Assembly (NCBI RefSeq): GCF_003008425.1
Contig: NZ_PXOQ01000009.1
Coordinates: forward strand, 69,501-133,500
Direction of reading: 5' to 3'
DNA length: 64,000 nucleotides
Origin: Aurantibacter aestuarii
GTDB lineage: Bacteria > Bacteroidota > Bacteroidia > Flavobacteriales > Flavobacteriaceae
Shown here: positions 14,903-22,517 of the stretch, piece after piece
Position numbering within the stretch: position 1 is the first letter of the stretch
Layout of the letters: the number at the start of each line of letters is the position of its first letter
Notes under the pieces: model-generated
Seen by the model: only the letters and a program-made list of their open reading frames with translations
Databases searched by the model: none
Told to the model about the DNA's origin: nothing
Translations under genes and position numbers: made by a program

Positions 14903-16546
14903 CTAAACCTGTAAAATACCCATATTAAATGGTTTCTCGATAGGAGCGTGGTTGGCAGCTTCTATTCCCATAGAAATCCATTTTCTAGTATCTAAAGGGT
15001 CAATTACGGCATCCGTCCAGATTCTTGACGCTGCATAATAAGGAGAAACTTGATTGTCGTAACGTGCTTTAATTTTATTAAATAATTCAGCTTCTTTTTC
15101 AGGAGTAATCACTTCACCTTTTTTCTTTAAAGATGCAGTTTCTATTTGTAATAATACTTTCGCAGCACTGTTTCCACTCATTACAGCTAATTCTGCACTT
15201 GGCCAAGCTACAATTAATCTTGGGTCGTATGCTTTACCGCACATGGCGTAATTTCCTGCACCATAGCTGTTTCCTAAGATAATAGTAAATTTTGGAACTA
15301 CAGAATTAGATAAGGCATTTACCATTTTTGCACCATCTTTTATAATGCCAGAGTGTTCACTTTTACTACCAACCATAAAACCAGTAACATCCTGTAAGAA
15401 GACCAAAGGAATTTTTTTCTGGTTACAGTTAGCAATAAATCGAGTGGCTTTATCTGCGCTATCATTATATATTACACCACCAAATTGCATTTCACTTGGT
15501 TTGGTTTTTGCTGCTTTAGTTTTTACAAGTTTACGTTGGTTTGCAACAATACCAACAGCCCAGCCATCTATACGAGCATATGCTGTAATAATAGTTTGTC
15601 CGTAGCCTTCTTTATATTCATCAAATTCACTTTTATCAACCAATCGTTTAATAATATCTCGCATATCATACTGGTCTGCGCGAGACTTTGGTAAAATACC
15701 GTAAATTTCCTTTTCATCTTCTTTTGGTTCTTCTGATTCTGCACGGTTAAAACCTGCCTTATCAAAATCTCCAATTTTATCAATAATACGTTGTATCTTT
15801 TCTAAACAATCTTTGTCGTCTAAAGCCTTATGATCTATAACTCCAGAAACTTCACAATGTGTAGTTGCTCCGCCTAAAGTTTCATTATCAATCACTTCAC
15901 CAATAGCAGCTTTAACTAAATAGCTTCCAGCAAGAAAAATACTTCCTGTTTTATCTACTATTAAAGCTTCATCACTCATAATAGGTAAATATGCGCCACC
16001 CGCAACACAACTACCCATAACAGCAGCAATTTGAGTAATTCCCATACTACTCATTACGGCATTATTTCTAAAGATGCGACCAAAATGTTCTTTATCTGGA
16101 AAAATTTCGTCTTGCATAGGCAAATAAACACCAGCAGAATCTACTAAGTAAATAATGGGTAATTTATTTTCTATTGCTATTTCTTGAGCACGTAAATTTT
16201 TCTTTCCTGTAATCGGAAACCATGCACCAGCTTTTACAGTAGCATCATTAGCAACCACAATACATTGTTTTCCTTTAACATAACCCATTTTTACAACCAC
16301 ACCACCAGAAGGACAACCACCATGTTCTTCATACATACCTTCTCCAGCAAATGCACCTATTTCTATACTAGGTTTTTTGTTATCTAATAAAAAGTCAATA
16401 CGTTCTCTTGCAGTCATTTTTCCTTGAGCATGTAACTTATCAATGCGTTTTTGTCCACCACCAAGTTTAACATGTGCCAACCGTTTTTTTAAATCGGAAA
16501 CTAAAAGCTTATTATGATCTTCGTTTTTATTGAAGTTTAAATCCAT
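14903..16546 (-). CDS. Acyl-CoA carboxylase, carboxyltransferase (beta) subunit, methylcrotonyl-CoA-type
   Basis: 547 residues. The biotin-dependent carboxyltransferase fold is clear: CIVVANDATVKAGAWFPITG, IYLVDSAGVYLPMQDEIFPD, MGSCVAGGAYLPIMSDEALI in the N-terminal half and LGNSYGAGNYAMCGKAYDPR in the C-terminal half. The block MQDEIFPDKEHFGRIF resembles methylcrotonyl-CoA carboxylase beta (leucine breakdown) more than propionyl-CoA carboxylase, but substrate choice is inference. The subunit moves carboxyl from carboxybiotin to acyl-CoA, so it needs a biotin carboxylase/carrier partner, which is not in this window. Upstream, a TAAATTCG octamer near 16571 is one mismatch from a promoter box. 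Confidence 0.9.
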   Translation of the reverse strand: MDLNFNKNEDHNKLLVSDLKKRLAHVKLGGGQKRIDKLHAQGKMTARERIDFLLDNKKPSIEIGAFAGEGMYEEHGGCPSGGVVVKMGYVKGKQCIVVANDATVKAGAWFPITGKKNLRAQEIAIENKLPIIYLVDSAGVYLPMQDEIFPDKEHFGRIFRNNAVMSSMGITQIAAVMGSCVAGGAYLPIMSDEALIVDKTGSIFLAGSYLVKAAIGEVIDNETLGGATTHCEVSGVIDHKALDDKDCLEKIQRIIDKIGDFDKAGFNRAESEEPKEDEKEIYGILPKSRADQYDMRDIIKRLVDKSEFDEYKEGYGQTIITAYARIDGWAVGIVANQRKLVKTKAAKTKPSEMQFGGVIYNDSADKATRFIANCNQKKIPLVFLQDVTGFMVGSKSEHSGIIKDGAKMVNALSNSVVPKFTIILGNSYGAGNYAMCGKAYDPRLIVAWPSAELAVMSGNSAAKVLLQIETASLKKKGEVITPEKEAELFNKIKARYDNQVSPYYAASRIWTDAVIDPLDTRKWISMGIEAANHAPIEKPFNMGILQV

Positions 16547-16679
16547 ATTGTATAAAATTCTATTTCGCTACGAATTTAATGAAGAATTAGATAACTCGAA
16601 AACGTTATCGTATAATTTTCGAATAACTAATCGGTTTTAATTTCTACGGAATTAATTTCCATGGAATATAAAATTTATT

Positions 16680-16687
16680 TATATTTG
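16680..16687 (+). promoter_or_regulatory. Probable -7 promoter box of the DoxX-pirin operon
   Basis: TATATTTG ends 18 bases before ATG 16706. No TTG sits at -33, which may mean weak basal activity or dependence on an activator. A MarR regulator encoded in the operon could bind nearby, but I see no clear palindromic operator. Confidence 0.5.
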
Positions 16688-16705
16688 AAAATAAATTTAT
16701 AATCT

Positions 16706-17062
16706 ATGAACTATATAAAAATAATTTACTTCATCACTAAGGCATTATTTACAGCTTTAATGTTATTTTCTGTTAGTATGTATCTTTCAGAAACAGAGAT
16801 GATTGCAGGAGCTTTTGCTAATTTTGGATATCCGACATATTTAGTTTATCCCTTAGCAATAGCAAAAATTTTAGGACTTATTATATTATGGCAAAACAAG
16901 TTTAAAACTTTAAAAGAATGGGTTTATGCTGGTTTTGTATATAATGTCATTTTAGCATTTTTTGCACATACTATGATTCAAGATGGTGAATTTTTGTTTG
17001 CGCTAATTGCTACTATTTTAATTGTAACTAACTACATCACATATAAAAACCTAAAAAAATAA
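16706..17062 (+). CDS. DoxX-family membrane protein
   Basis: 118 residues with four predicted membrane helices, and the DoxX-like pattern ISKIL/AIAKILGLIILW with short loops. DoxX-type proteins are linked to thiosulphate oxidation or to quinone/thiol redox systems, but many have no known role. It is the first gene of a tight operon (gaps of 7, 1 and 3 bases) with an FMN reductase, a MarR regulator and a pirin, which points to a redox-stress role. Confidence 0.85.
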   Translation: MNYIKIIYFITKALFTALMLFSVSMYLSETEMIAGAFANFGYPTYLVYPLAIAKILGLIILWQNKFKTLKEWVYAGFVYNVILAFFAHTMIQDGEFLFALIATILIVTNYITYKNLKK

Positions 17063-17069
17063 ATATAAT

Positions 17070-17612
17070 ATGAAAAGAATAATTGCATTTGCAGGAAGTA
17101 ATAGTAAAACCTCAATAAACAAAAAACTAGTGTCCTTTGCGGGAAGTTTAATAGAACAAGCTAAGGTAGAATTATTAGACTTAAACGATTTTGATGTACC
17201 TACTTATAGTGTAAACTTAGAGCAGGAGGCAGGCATACCTAGCAAAGCAGAACAACTTTTAGAAAAAATTAAAACTTCAGACGGACTTATTTTGTCTCTT
17301 GCAGAGCATAATGGTGCTTACAGTTCAGTGTTTAAAAGTTTATTTGATTGGATGAGTCGAGTTGATGTAAAACTTTTTAGCAAAAAACCAATGCTGTTAA
17401 TGAGTACTTCACCAGGACCAAGAGGAGCACAATCTGTGTTTGAGATTGCAGAGAATCGCTTTCCAAATCACGACGCTTATATTGTTTCTAAATTTAGATT
17501 GCCATCTTTTAATGAAAATTTTAATGAAGATAAAGTTGTAAATCCAGAATTTTTAAAAGAATTAAAAACAGCTGTAGCGCAACTGGAAGCAGAAGTTTTA
17601 AAAACATCATAG
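17070..17612 (+). CDS. NAD(P)H-dependent FMN reductase
   Basis: 180 residues with a flavodoxin-like fold. The start IIAFAGSNSKTSINKKL forms the FMN phosphate-binding loop of the NADPH-dependent FMN reductase family (quinone/azo/chromate reductases). SLAEHNGAYSSVFKSLFDWM matches the family's second flavin-binding segment (P-E-Y-N-x-S-x-x in most members, here AEHNGAYS). The likely role is two-electron reduction of quinones or related electrophiles in the cytoplasm, consistent with its MarR and pirin neighbours. Confidence 0.9.
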   Translation: MKRIIAFAGSNSKTSINKKLVSFAGSLIEQAKVELLDLNDFDVPTYSVNLEQEAGIPSKAEQLLEKIKTSDGLILSLAEHNGAYSSVFKSLFDWMSRVDVKLFSKKPMLLMSTSPGPRGAQSVFEIAENRFPNHDAYIVSKFRLPSFNENFNEDKVVNPEFLKELKTAVAQLEAEVLKTS

Positions 17613-17613
17613 T

Positions 17614-18054
17614 ATGGGCGATTTTGCAAAAGACATCAATTCTAAATTTGAAAGTGAACAACAGAAAGCAATGTTAAACCTTATGTTTACGGCTAACTGG
17701 ATGTCTGGCATTCAAAATGATTTTTTTAAAACTTTCGACTTGTCTCCGCAGCAATACAATATTCTTAGAATTTTACGTGGGGCAAAAGCGCCATTAAAAG
17801 TGCAAACTATAAAAAGTCGGATGATAGATCGTTCTCCAAACGTGACGCGTTTAACCGATAAATTAATAGATAAAGCTTTAATAGAGCGTTTAAATTGTGA
17901 AACAGACCGCCGAGTTGTTCATATTCAAATAACCAAGAAAGGTTTAGAATTGCTAAAAGAAATTCCTTCTGGTAGACATAAATTGTTTACAGAAAACCTT
18001 TCTAATGCTGAAGCAAAAAATTTAAACGAATTATTAGATAAAATAAGACCATAA
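17614..18054 (+). CDS. MarR-family transcriptional regulator
   Basis: 146 residues. A winged helix-turn-helix is visible: LSPQQYNILRILRGAKAPLK, then TIKSRMIDRSPNVTRLTDKL as the recognition helix, and the wing LNCETDRRVVHIQITKKG with the conserved DRR. MarR proteins usually repress their own operon and release DNA on binding phenolics or on cysteine oxidation. One cysteine is present, in the wing. It starts one base after the FMN reductase stop and probably autoregulates this four-gene operon. Confidence 0.92.
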   Translation: MGDFAKDINSKFESEQQKAMLNLMFTANWMSGIQNDFFKTFDLSPQQYNILRILRGAKAPLKVQTIKSRMIDRSPNVTRLTDKLIDKALIERLNCETDRRVVHIQITKKGLELLKEIPSGRHKLFTENLSNAEAKNLNELLDKIRP

Positions 18055-18057
18055 ATC

Positions 18058-18777
18058 ATGAAAAAAATCATACATAAATCAGAAGAAAGAGGTGGCGCAG
18101 ACCACGGTTGGTTAAATGCAAAACATTCGTTTAGTTTTGCACAGTATTTTGACCCTAATAAAATCCAGTTTGGAGCTTTACGCGTTTTAAATGATGATAT
18201 TATTGCACCAAGTATGGGATTTGGAACCCATCCACATGATAATATGGAAATTATAACAATTCCTTTATCCGGAGTTTTAAAACACAGAGATTCTATGCAT
18301 AATGAATGGCAGGAAGTTAAACCTGGTGAAGTTCAAATTATGAGTGCAGGCAAAGGTTTACAGCATTCTGAAATTAATGGATCTGCTACTGAAGAATTAA
18401 AACTGTTTCAAATTTGGATTATGCCAAATCAAAAAGAGGTAGAGCCACGTTACGGACAAGCTCATTTTAAAGCAGAAGATCGTGATAATAAACTTCAAAC
18501 TTTAGTAACAGGTTTTTCAAATAATAATTCTGAAAGTCTTAAAATTCATCAGGACGCAATAGTATCTCGTATAGATTTAGATGAAAACAAGTCATTTATC
18601 TACAATTTAACTGATGAACGAAATGGGGTTTACACTTTGATAATTTCAGGAACTACAGAAATTGAAGATACTGTTTTAGAAAACAGAGATGCTATTGGAA
18701 TAAGTGAAGCTTCTTCATTTAAAATAAATACTAAAACCAAAACAGAATTACTTTTTATAGAAGTCCCAATGTTTTAA
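18058..18777 (+). CDS. Pirin-family protein (YhaK/YhhW-type bicupin)
   Basis: 239 residues. The N-terminal cupin has the pirin signature FGTHPHDNMEIITIPLSG, and GLQHSEIN supplies the third His and the Glu ligand for iron. Relatives include E. coli YhhW, which has quercetin dioxygenase activity. In bacteria pirins respond to redox state or to aromatic compounds. It is the last gene of the MarR operon; a clear terminator follows at 18817. Inference: turnover or sensing of quinone-like compounds together with the FMN reductase. Confidence 0.93.
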   Translation: MKKIIHKSEERGGADHGWLNAKHSFSFAQYFDPNKIQFGALRVLNDDIIAPSMGFGTHPHDNMEIITIPLSGVLKHRDSMHNEWQEVKPGEVQIMSAGKGLQHSEINGSATEELKLFQIWIMPNQKEVEPRYGQAHFKAEDRDNKLQTLVTGFSNNNSESLKIHQDAIVSRIDLDENKSFIYNLTDERNGVYTLIISGTTEIEDTVLENRDAIGISEASSFKINTKTKTELLFIEVPMF

Positions 18778-18816
18778 TTTTAAAATACCCTTTTTAAAAC
18801 AAGTCTTAGTGATTGT

Positions 18817-18843
18817 AAAAAACAGCTTTTAAGCTGTTTTTTT
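18817..18843 (+). terminator. Rho-independent terminator after the pirin gene
   Basis: AAAAAACAGCTT pairs with AAGCTGTTTTTT around a 2-4 base loop, ending in a T run. Confidence 0.85.
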
Positions 18844-18892
18844 ATGCAAAAAAAACGATATTTGTTCTTACTAAAAATATAAAAGAACGAAT

Positions 18893-19075
18893 ATGGCAAT
18901 GAATAAAAATACAGTATTGGGGTGGGCTACCACTATAATGATTATTATGGGTCTTATAATTATCGCATTAGCAATTTATCGTTACGACGATGTTGCTGGT
19001 TGGGGTTTTGGTGCTGTAGGTATTGGATTCTTTGCAATTGCATGGGTTTTTAACGCATTAAAAGGTCGCGTATAA
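18893..19075 (+). CDS. CAL67264-type small membrane protein
   Basis: 60 residues (the second ATG at 18899, MNKNTVLGW, is an equally good start). Two membrane helices are predicted: about 9-27 (WATTIMIIMGLIIIALAIY) and 34-54 (GWGFGAVGIGFFAIAWVFNA), and the end LKGRV is basic. The Gly/Trp-rich second helix and the length match a tiny conserved membrane protein found through Flavobacteriaceae under the name CAL67264 family. Function unknown. It lies 49 bases upstream of ettA on the same strand. Confidence 0.85.
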   Translation: MAMNKNTVLGWATTIMIIMGLIIIALAIYRYDDVAGWGFGAVGIGFFAIAWVFNALKGRV

Positions 19076-19124
19076 TTTAGTTTACTTCACATTTTTTTAA
19101 ATAATAATAAAAAGCATTACACGA

Positions 19125-20816
19125 ATGGCTGACGATAAAAAAATAATTTTCTCAATGACTGGCGTTACCAAAACGTTCAAGTCGGCTAACACACCTGTAT
19201 TAAAAAACATTTATTTAAGTTTCTTCTACGGAGCTAAAATTGGAATTTTAGGTTTAAATGGTTCAGGTAAATCCACTTTACTTAAAATTATAGCGGGAAT
19301 AGATAAGAATTTTCAGGGAGATGTGACTTCCGATAAGGAGTTCACTACAGGTTATCTAGAGCAGGAACCAGAATTAGATTCGGAAAAAACCGTTTTGGAA
19401 GTGGTTAAAGAAGGAGCGGCAGCAACGGTTGCAATTCTTGATGAATACAACAAAATTAATGACATGTTTGGGTTAGAGGAAGTTTATTCTGACGCCGACA
19501 AAATGGATAAATTAATGGCACGTCAAGCCGTTTTACAAGACGAAATTGATGCTGCTAACGCATGGGAATTAGATACTAAGCTGGAAATTGCTATGGATGC
19601 CTTACGTACACCAGAAGGCGATAAGAAAATTGGAGTGCTTTCTGGAGGAGAAAAACGTCGTGTGGCATTATGTCGTTTATTATTACAAGAACCAGATGTG
19701 TTATTACTAGATGAGCCTACTAACCACTTAGATGCAGAATCTGTACATTGGTTAGAGCAACATTTAGCACAATATAAAGGAACTGTAATAGCAGTAACGC
19801 ATGATAGATATTTCTTAGATAATATTGCAGGTTGGATTTTAGAATTGGATAGAGGAGAAGGTATTCCTTGGAAAGGAAACTATTCGTCTTGGTTAGACCA
19901 GAAGTCTAAGCGTATGGCTCAAGAATCTAAAACAGCATCTAAACGTCAAAAAACTTTAGAGCGAGAATTAGAATGGGTACAACAAGGCGCTAAAGGAAGA
20001 CAAACCAAGCAAAAGGCGCGTTTAAAGAATTACGATAAATTAATGAGTCAAGACCAGAAGCAGCTTGACGAGAAATTAGAAATTTATATTCCTAATGGTC
20101 CACGTTTGGGAACTAATGTCATTGAAGCGACTGGTGTAAGTAAAGCATTTGGCGATAAATTACTTTATGACGATTTAAACTTTAATTTGCCTCAAGCAGG
20201 AATAGTTGGTGTTATTGGTCCTAATGGTGCTGGTAAAACTACCATTTTCAAAATGATAATGGGCGAAGAAACACCAGATAAGGGCGAATTTAAAGTAGGG
20301 GAAACTGCTAAAATTGCTTATGTAGACCAGAGTCACTCAAATATTGATCCTGAAAAAACTATTTGGCAAAACTTTAGCGACGAGCAGGAGTTAATACTTA
20401 TGGGAGGAAAAGAAGTTAACTCTAGAGCTTATTTAAGCCGATTTAACTTCTCAGGTAGCGAGCAAAACAAAAAAGTAAGTTTGTTGTCTGGTGGTGAGCG
20501 TAACCGTTTGCATTTAGCTATGACGCTTAAGGAAGAAGGTAACGTATTACTTTTAGATGAGCCTACTAACGACTTAGATGTAAATACATTACGAGCTTTA
20601 GAGGAAGGTTTAGAAAACTTTGCAGGTTGTGCAGTAGTAATTTCTCACGACAGATGGTTTTTAGATCGTATTTGTACACATATTTTAGCTTTTGAAGGAA
20701 ATTCTGAAGTGTATTTCTTTGAAGGCGGCTATTCTGAATATGAAGAAAACAAGAAAAAACGTCTTGGTGGAGACCTAATGCCGAAGCGTATTAAATATAA
20801 GAAACTGGTTCGATAG
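19125..20816 (+). CDS. ettA: Energy-dependent translational throttle protein EttA (ABC-F ATPase)
   Basis: 563 residues, as expected for EttA. There are two ABC domains without membrane spans: Walker A GLNGSGKST and GPNGAGKTT, signatures LSGGEKRRVALC and LSGGERNRLHLA, and Walker B LLLDEPTNHLD and LLLDEPTNDLD. The linker between them is the charged P-site tRNA-interaction motif (about 255-310, with GAKGRQTKQKARLKNYDKL). EttA binds the ribosomal E site and gates entry into elongation according to the ATP/ADP ratio. The gene is monocistronic or shares a transcript with the small membrane protein upstream. Confidence 0.95.
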   Translation: MADDKKIIFSMTGVTKTFKSANTPVLKNIYLSFFYGAKIGILGLNGSGKSTLLKIIAGIDKNFQGDVTSDKEFTTGYLEQEPELDSEKTVLEVVKEGAAATVAILDEYNKINDMFGLEEVYSDADKMDKLMARQAVLQDEIDAANAWELDTKLEIAMDALRTPEGDKKIGVLSGGEKRRVALCRLLLQEPDVLLLDEPTNHLDAESVHWLEQHLAQYKGTVIAVTHDRYFLDNIAGWILELDRGEGIPWKGNYSSWLDQKSKRMAQESKTASKRQKTLERELEWVQQGAKGRQTKQKARLKNYDKLMSQDQKQLDEKLEIYIPNGPRLGTNVIEATGVSKAFGDKLLYDDLNFNLPQAGIVGVIGPNGAGKTTIFKMIMGEETPDKGEFKVGETAKIAYVDQSHSNIDPEKTIWQNFSDEQELILMGGKEVNSRAYLSRFNFSGSEQNKKVSLLSGGERNRLHLAMTLKEEGNVLLLDEPTNDLDVNTLRALEEGLENFAGCAVVISHDRWFLDRICTHILAFEGNSEVYFFEGGYSEYEENKKKRLGGDLMPKRIKYKKLVR

Positions 20817-20824
20817 TTTTTAAT

Positions 20825-20852
20825 CGGCAGTTGGCAGTCTGTAGTTAGCAGT
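20825..20852. repeat. Four 7-bp tandem repeats, nnn(C/T)AGT
   Basis: Units read CGGCAGT, TGGCAGT, CTGTAGT, TAGCAGT. The same heptad pattern fills the gap at 56515-56603. It lies just after the ettA stop, before the terminator. Confidence 0.6.
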
Positions 20853-20881
20853 ACTCAAAAATAGTATTAAGTATTAATAAG

Positions 20882-20916
20882 AAAAACCTCAAATTGATTT
20901 CAATTTGAGGTTTTTT
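20882..20916. terminator. Bidirectional Rho-independent terminator
   Basis: AAAAACCTCAAATTG pairs with CAATTTGAGGTTTTT around ATTT. It lies between convergent genes (ettA and the repeat protein at 20926) and can serve both. Confidence 0.9.
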
Positions 20917-20925
20917 ATGTTTTAT

Positions 20926-21522
20926 TTATTTATGGAAATTAAAAAACGGTAACCATCTTAAAAGTTTTGGGTTATTACCAGCGTAGTTAATTAATCCAAT
21001 TTGTAGACCATGTAAATTTTCTGTTTGATTAAATAATGAAATTGAAATACCAGTCATTTGTTTAGAATAACTATTTCCTAATGCTATTATCAGTCCATTT
21101 AATTTTTCAGCATTAATTAGTACACCAACAGGAACTCCATTTATGCTTCGATTTTCTATATTTTTTTTAGGTGAACCAATTCCAAAACCTGCAAAAACAC
21201 CATTTAGTTTGTTTGAGTTAATCATGAAACTAGCAGTAAATCCATTGATTTTTTCTGCTCCATGATTTATTAGATTTATAGAAAAACCATTTATTTTATT
21301 AGTATGGGAAGAAAATGAATTTAATTGAACTCCATTCATTTGTTCTCCGGAAGCAACCAAATCCAACTTTACCCCATTATAAATATTTGGATTCCCAAAA
21401 GCTATACCTTTAGTGTCAGTACCAATTGAAAAATATTTTTTTTGTATAGTATCATTCTGAGTATAACTTTTTGTAGAAATAATTAATATTAATAATGTTA
21501 GAAAGTATTTGTTAAGTGCCAT
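20926..21522 (-). CDS. Secreted NG-repeat protein, possibly a small beta-structure protein
   Basis: 198 residues with a signal peptide (about 1-21, ending SYTQ). The mature part is made of seven or eight imperfect repeats of about 19-22 residues, each built around a turn (I/L/M)NG(V/F/L) followed by alternating hydrophobic residues, for example EQMNGVQLNSF, NKINGFSINLIN, EKINGFTASFM, NKLNGVFAGFG, EKLNGLIIALG. The alternation suggests beta strands, perhaps in a solenoid or barrel. It resembles the LA_2272-type surface repeat proteins, a tentative link. No sorting signal is visible. Function unknown. Confidence 0.75.
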   Translation of the reverse strand: MALNKYFLTLLILIISTKSYTQNDTIQKKYFSIGTDTKGIAFGNPNIYNGVKLDLVASGEQMNGVQLNSFSSHTNKINGFSINLINHGAEKINGFTASFMINSNKLNGVFAGFGIGSPKKNIENRSINGVPVGVLINAEKLNGLIIALGNSYSKQMTGISISLFNQTENLHGLQIGLINYAGNNPKLLRWLPFFNFHK

Positions 21523-21546
21523 ATTTAATCTTGTTATAACTAACTA

Positions 21547-22353
21547 CTACTTAACATCATCCTTATTAGGATACCAATCTAATTGTATAACTTTTACATT
21601 ATCGGTAGCAGAATTAACTAGCATTTTAAACTTTTCAACATTACTAAAACCATCGGTTCCTCTATAGTGGTATGGGTAAACTTCTTTTGGTTCAAAATCC
21701 ATAACCGCACTTGCAGCGCTTTCAACCGTCATGGTATATGGTAAATTCATGCAAATAAAAGCTTTATCAATACCTTTTAAGTTTCTCATTTCCGGGATGT
21801 CTTCAGTATCTCCAGAAATATAAATACGTTCTCCACCAAGTGTTAGGATATACCCATTTCCTCTGCCTTTTTCATGAAATTTTAAGGCTTCAGGACGTAA
21901 ATTATACATAGGTACCGCTTCAATATTAATACCATTAAGTTCTGTGGTATTTCCATTATTTAAAACAATACTATTAGCTTTTAAAGGATCTGGTAATTTT
22001 TCTTTTACAGCATTAGGCACAACTAATTTTACGCCTTCTGTATCTATAAAATCTAAAGTCTCTGGACTTAAATGGTCTCCGTGTATATCGGTTATTAAAA
22101 TTAAGCTCGGTTTTTTATAGCCCTTATAAAGTGCTTCACTACCATTAGGATCTACATAAATTACATGCTCACCATATTCTAAAATCAAACTGGCATGTTC
22201 AATGGGTTTAATTCGTAACTCAGGAGTTATTATTGTTTCTTCCTGTACTTCAATCTCTGTGGTTACAGTAGACTCAGGACGTCTTTCTTTTTCATCGGTT
22301 TTACATGAACTTACTATAGAAAGTAAAATCATGCTCATTATAAGGTTTTTCAT
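21547..22353 (-). CDS. Metallo-beta-lactamase-fold lipoprotein hydrolase
   Basis: 268 residues. The N-terminus MKNLIMSMILLSIVSSC is a lipoprotein signal. The catalytic block ILITDIHGDHLSPETLDFID is the HxHxDH zinc motif in the variant IHGDH seen in UlaG/UPF0173-like hydrolases; ERIYISGDTEDIPEM gives the later Asp ligand, and VYPYHYRGTDGF the last His. Such enzymes hydrolyse phosphodiesters or lactones; the substrate here is unknown. The lipid anchor puts it in the periplasm or outer membrane, unusual for UlaG itself, which is cytoplasmic. Confidence 0.85.
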   Translation of the reverse strand: MKNLIMSMILLSIVSSCKTDEKERRPESTVTTEIEVQEETIITPELRIKPIEHASLILEYGEHVIYVDPNGSEALYKGYKKPSLILITDIHGDHLSPETLDFIDTEGVKLVVPNAVKEKLPDPLKANSIVLNNGNTTELNGINIEAVPMYNLRPEALKFHEKGRGNGYILTLGGERIYISGDTEDIPEMRNLKGIDKAFICMNLPYTMTVESAASAVMDFEPKEVYPYHYRGTDGFSNVEKFKMLVNSATDNVKVIQLDWYPNKDDVK

Positions 22354-22517
22354 AGGATATAAGTTTTTTTAAAATTACAAATTTTAAGTTCAGAAATAAA
22401 TGATGTAACAATTTTATAACATTTGCTACCTATAAAGTGAAGTAATTTATTTCTAACTTCATTTTTTTTATCGAAATTACACCACATTAATATTAACCAA
22501 AAACTAAAAATATACTT

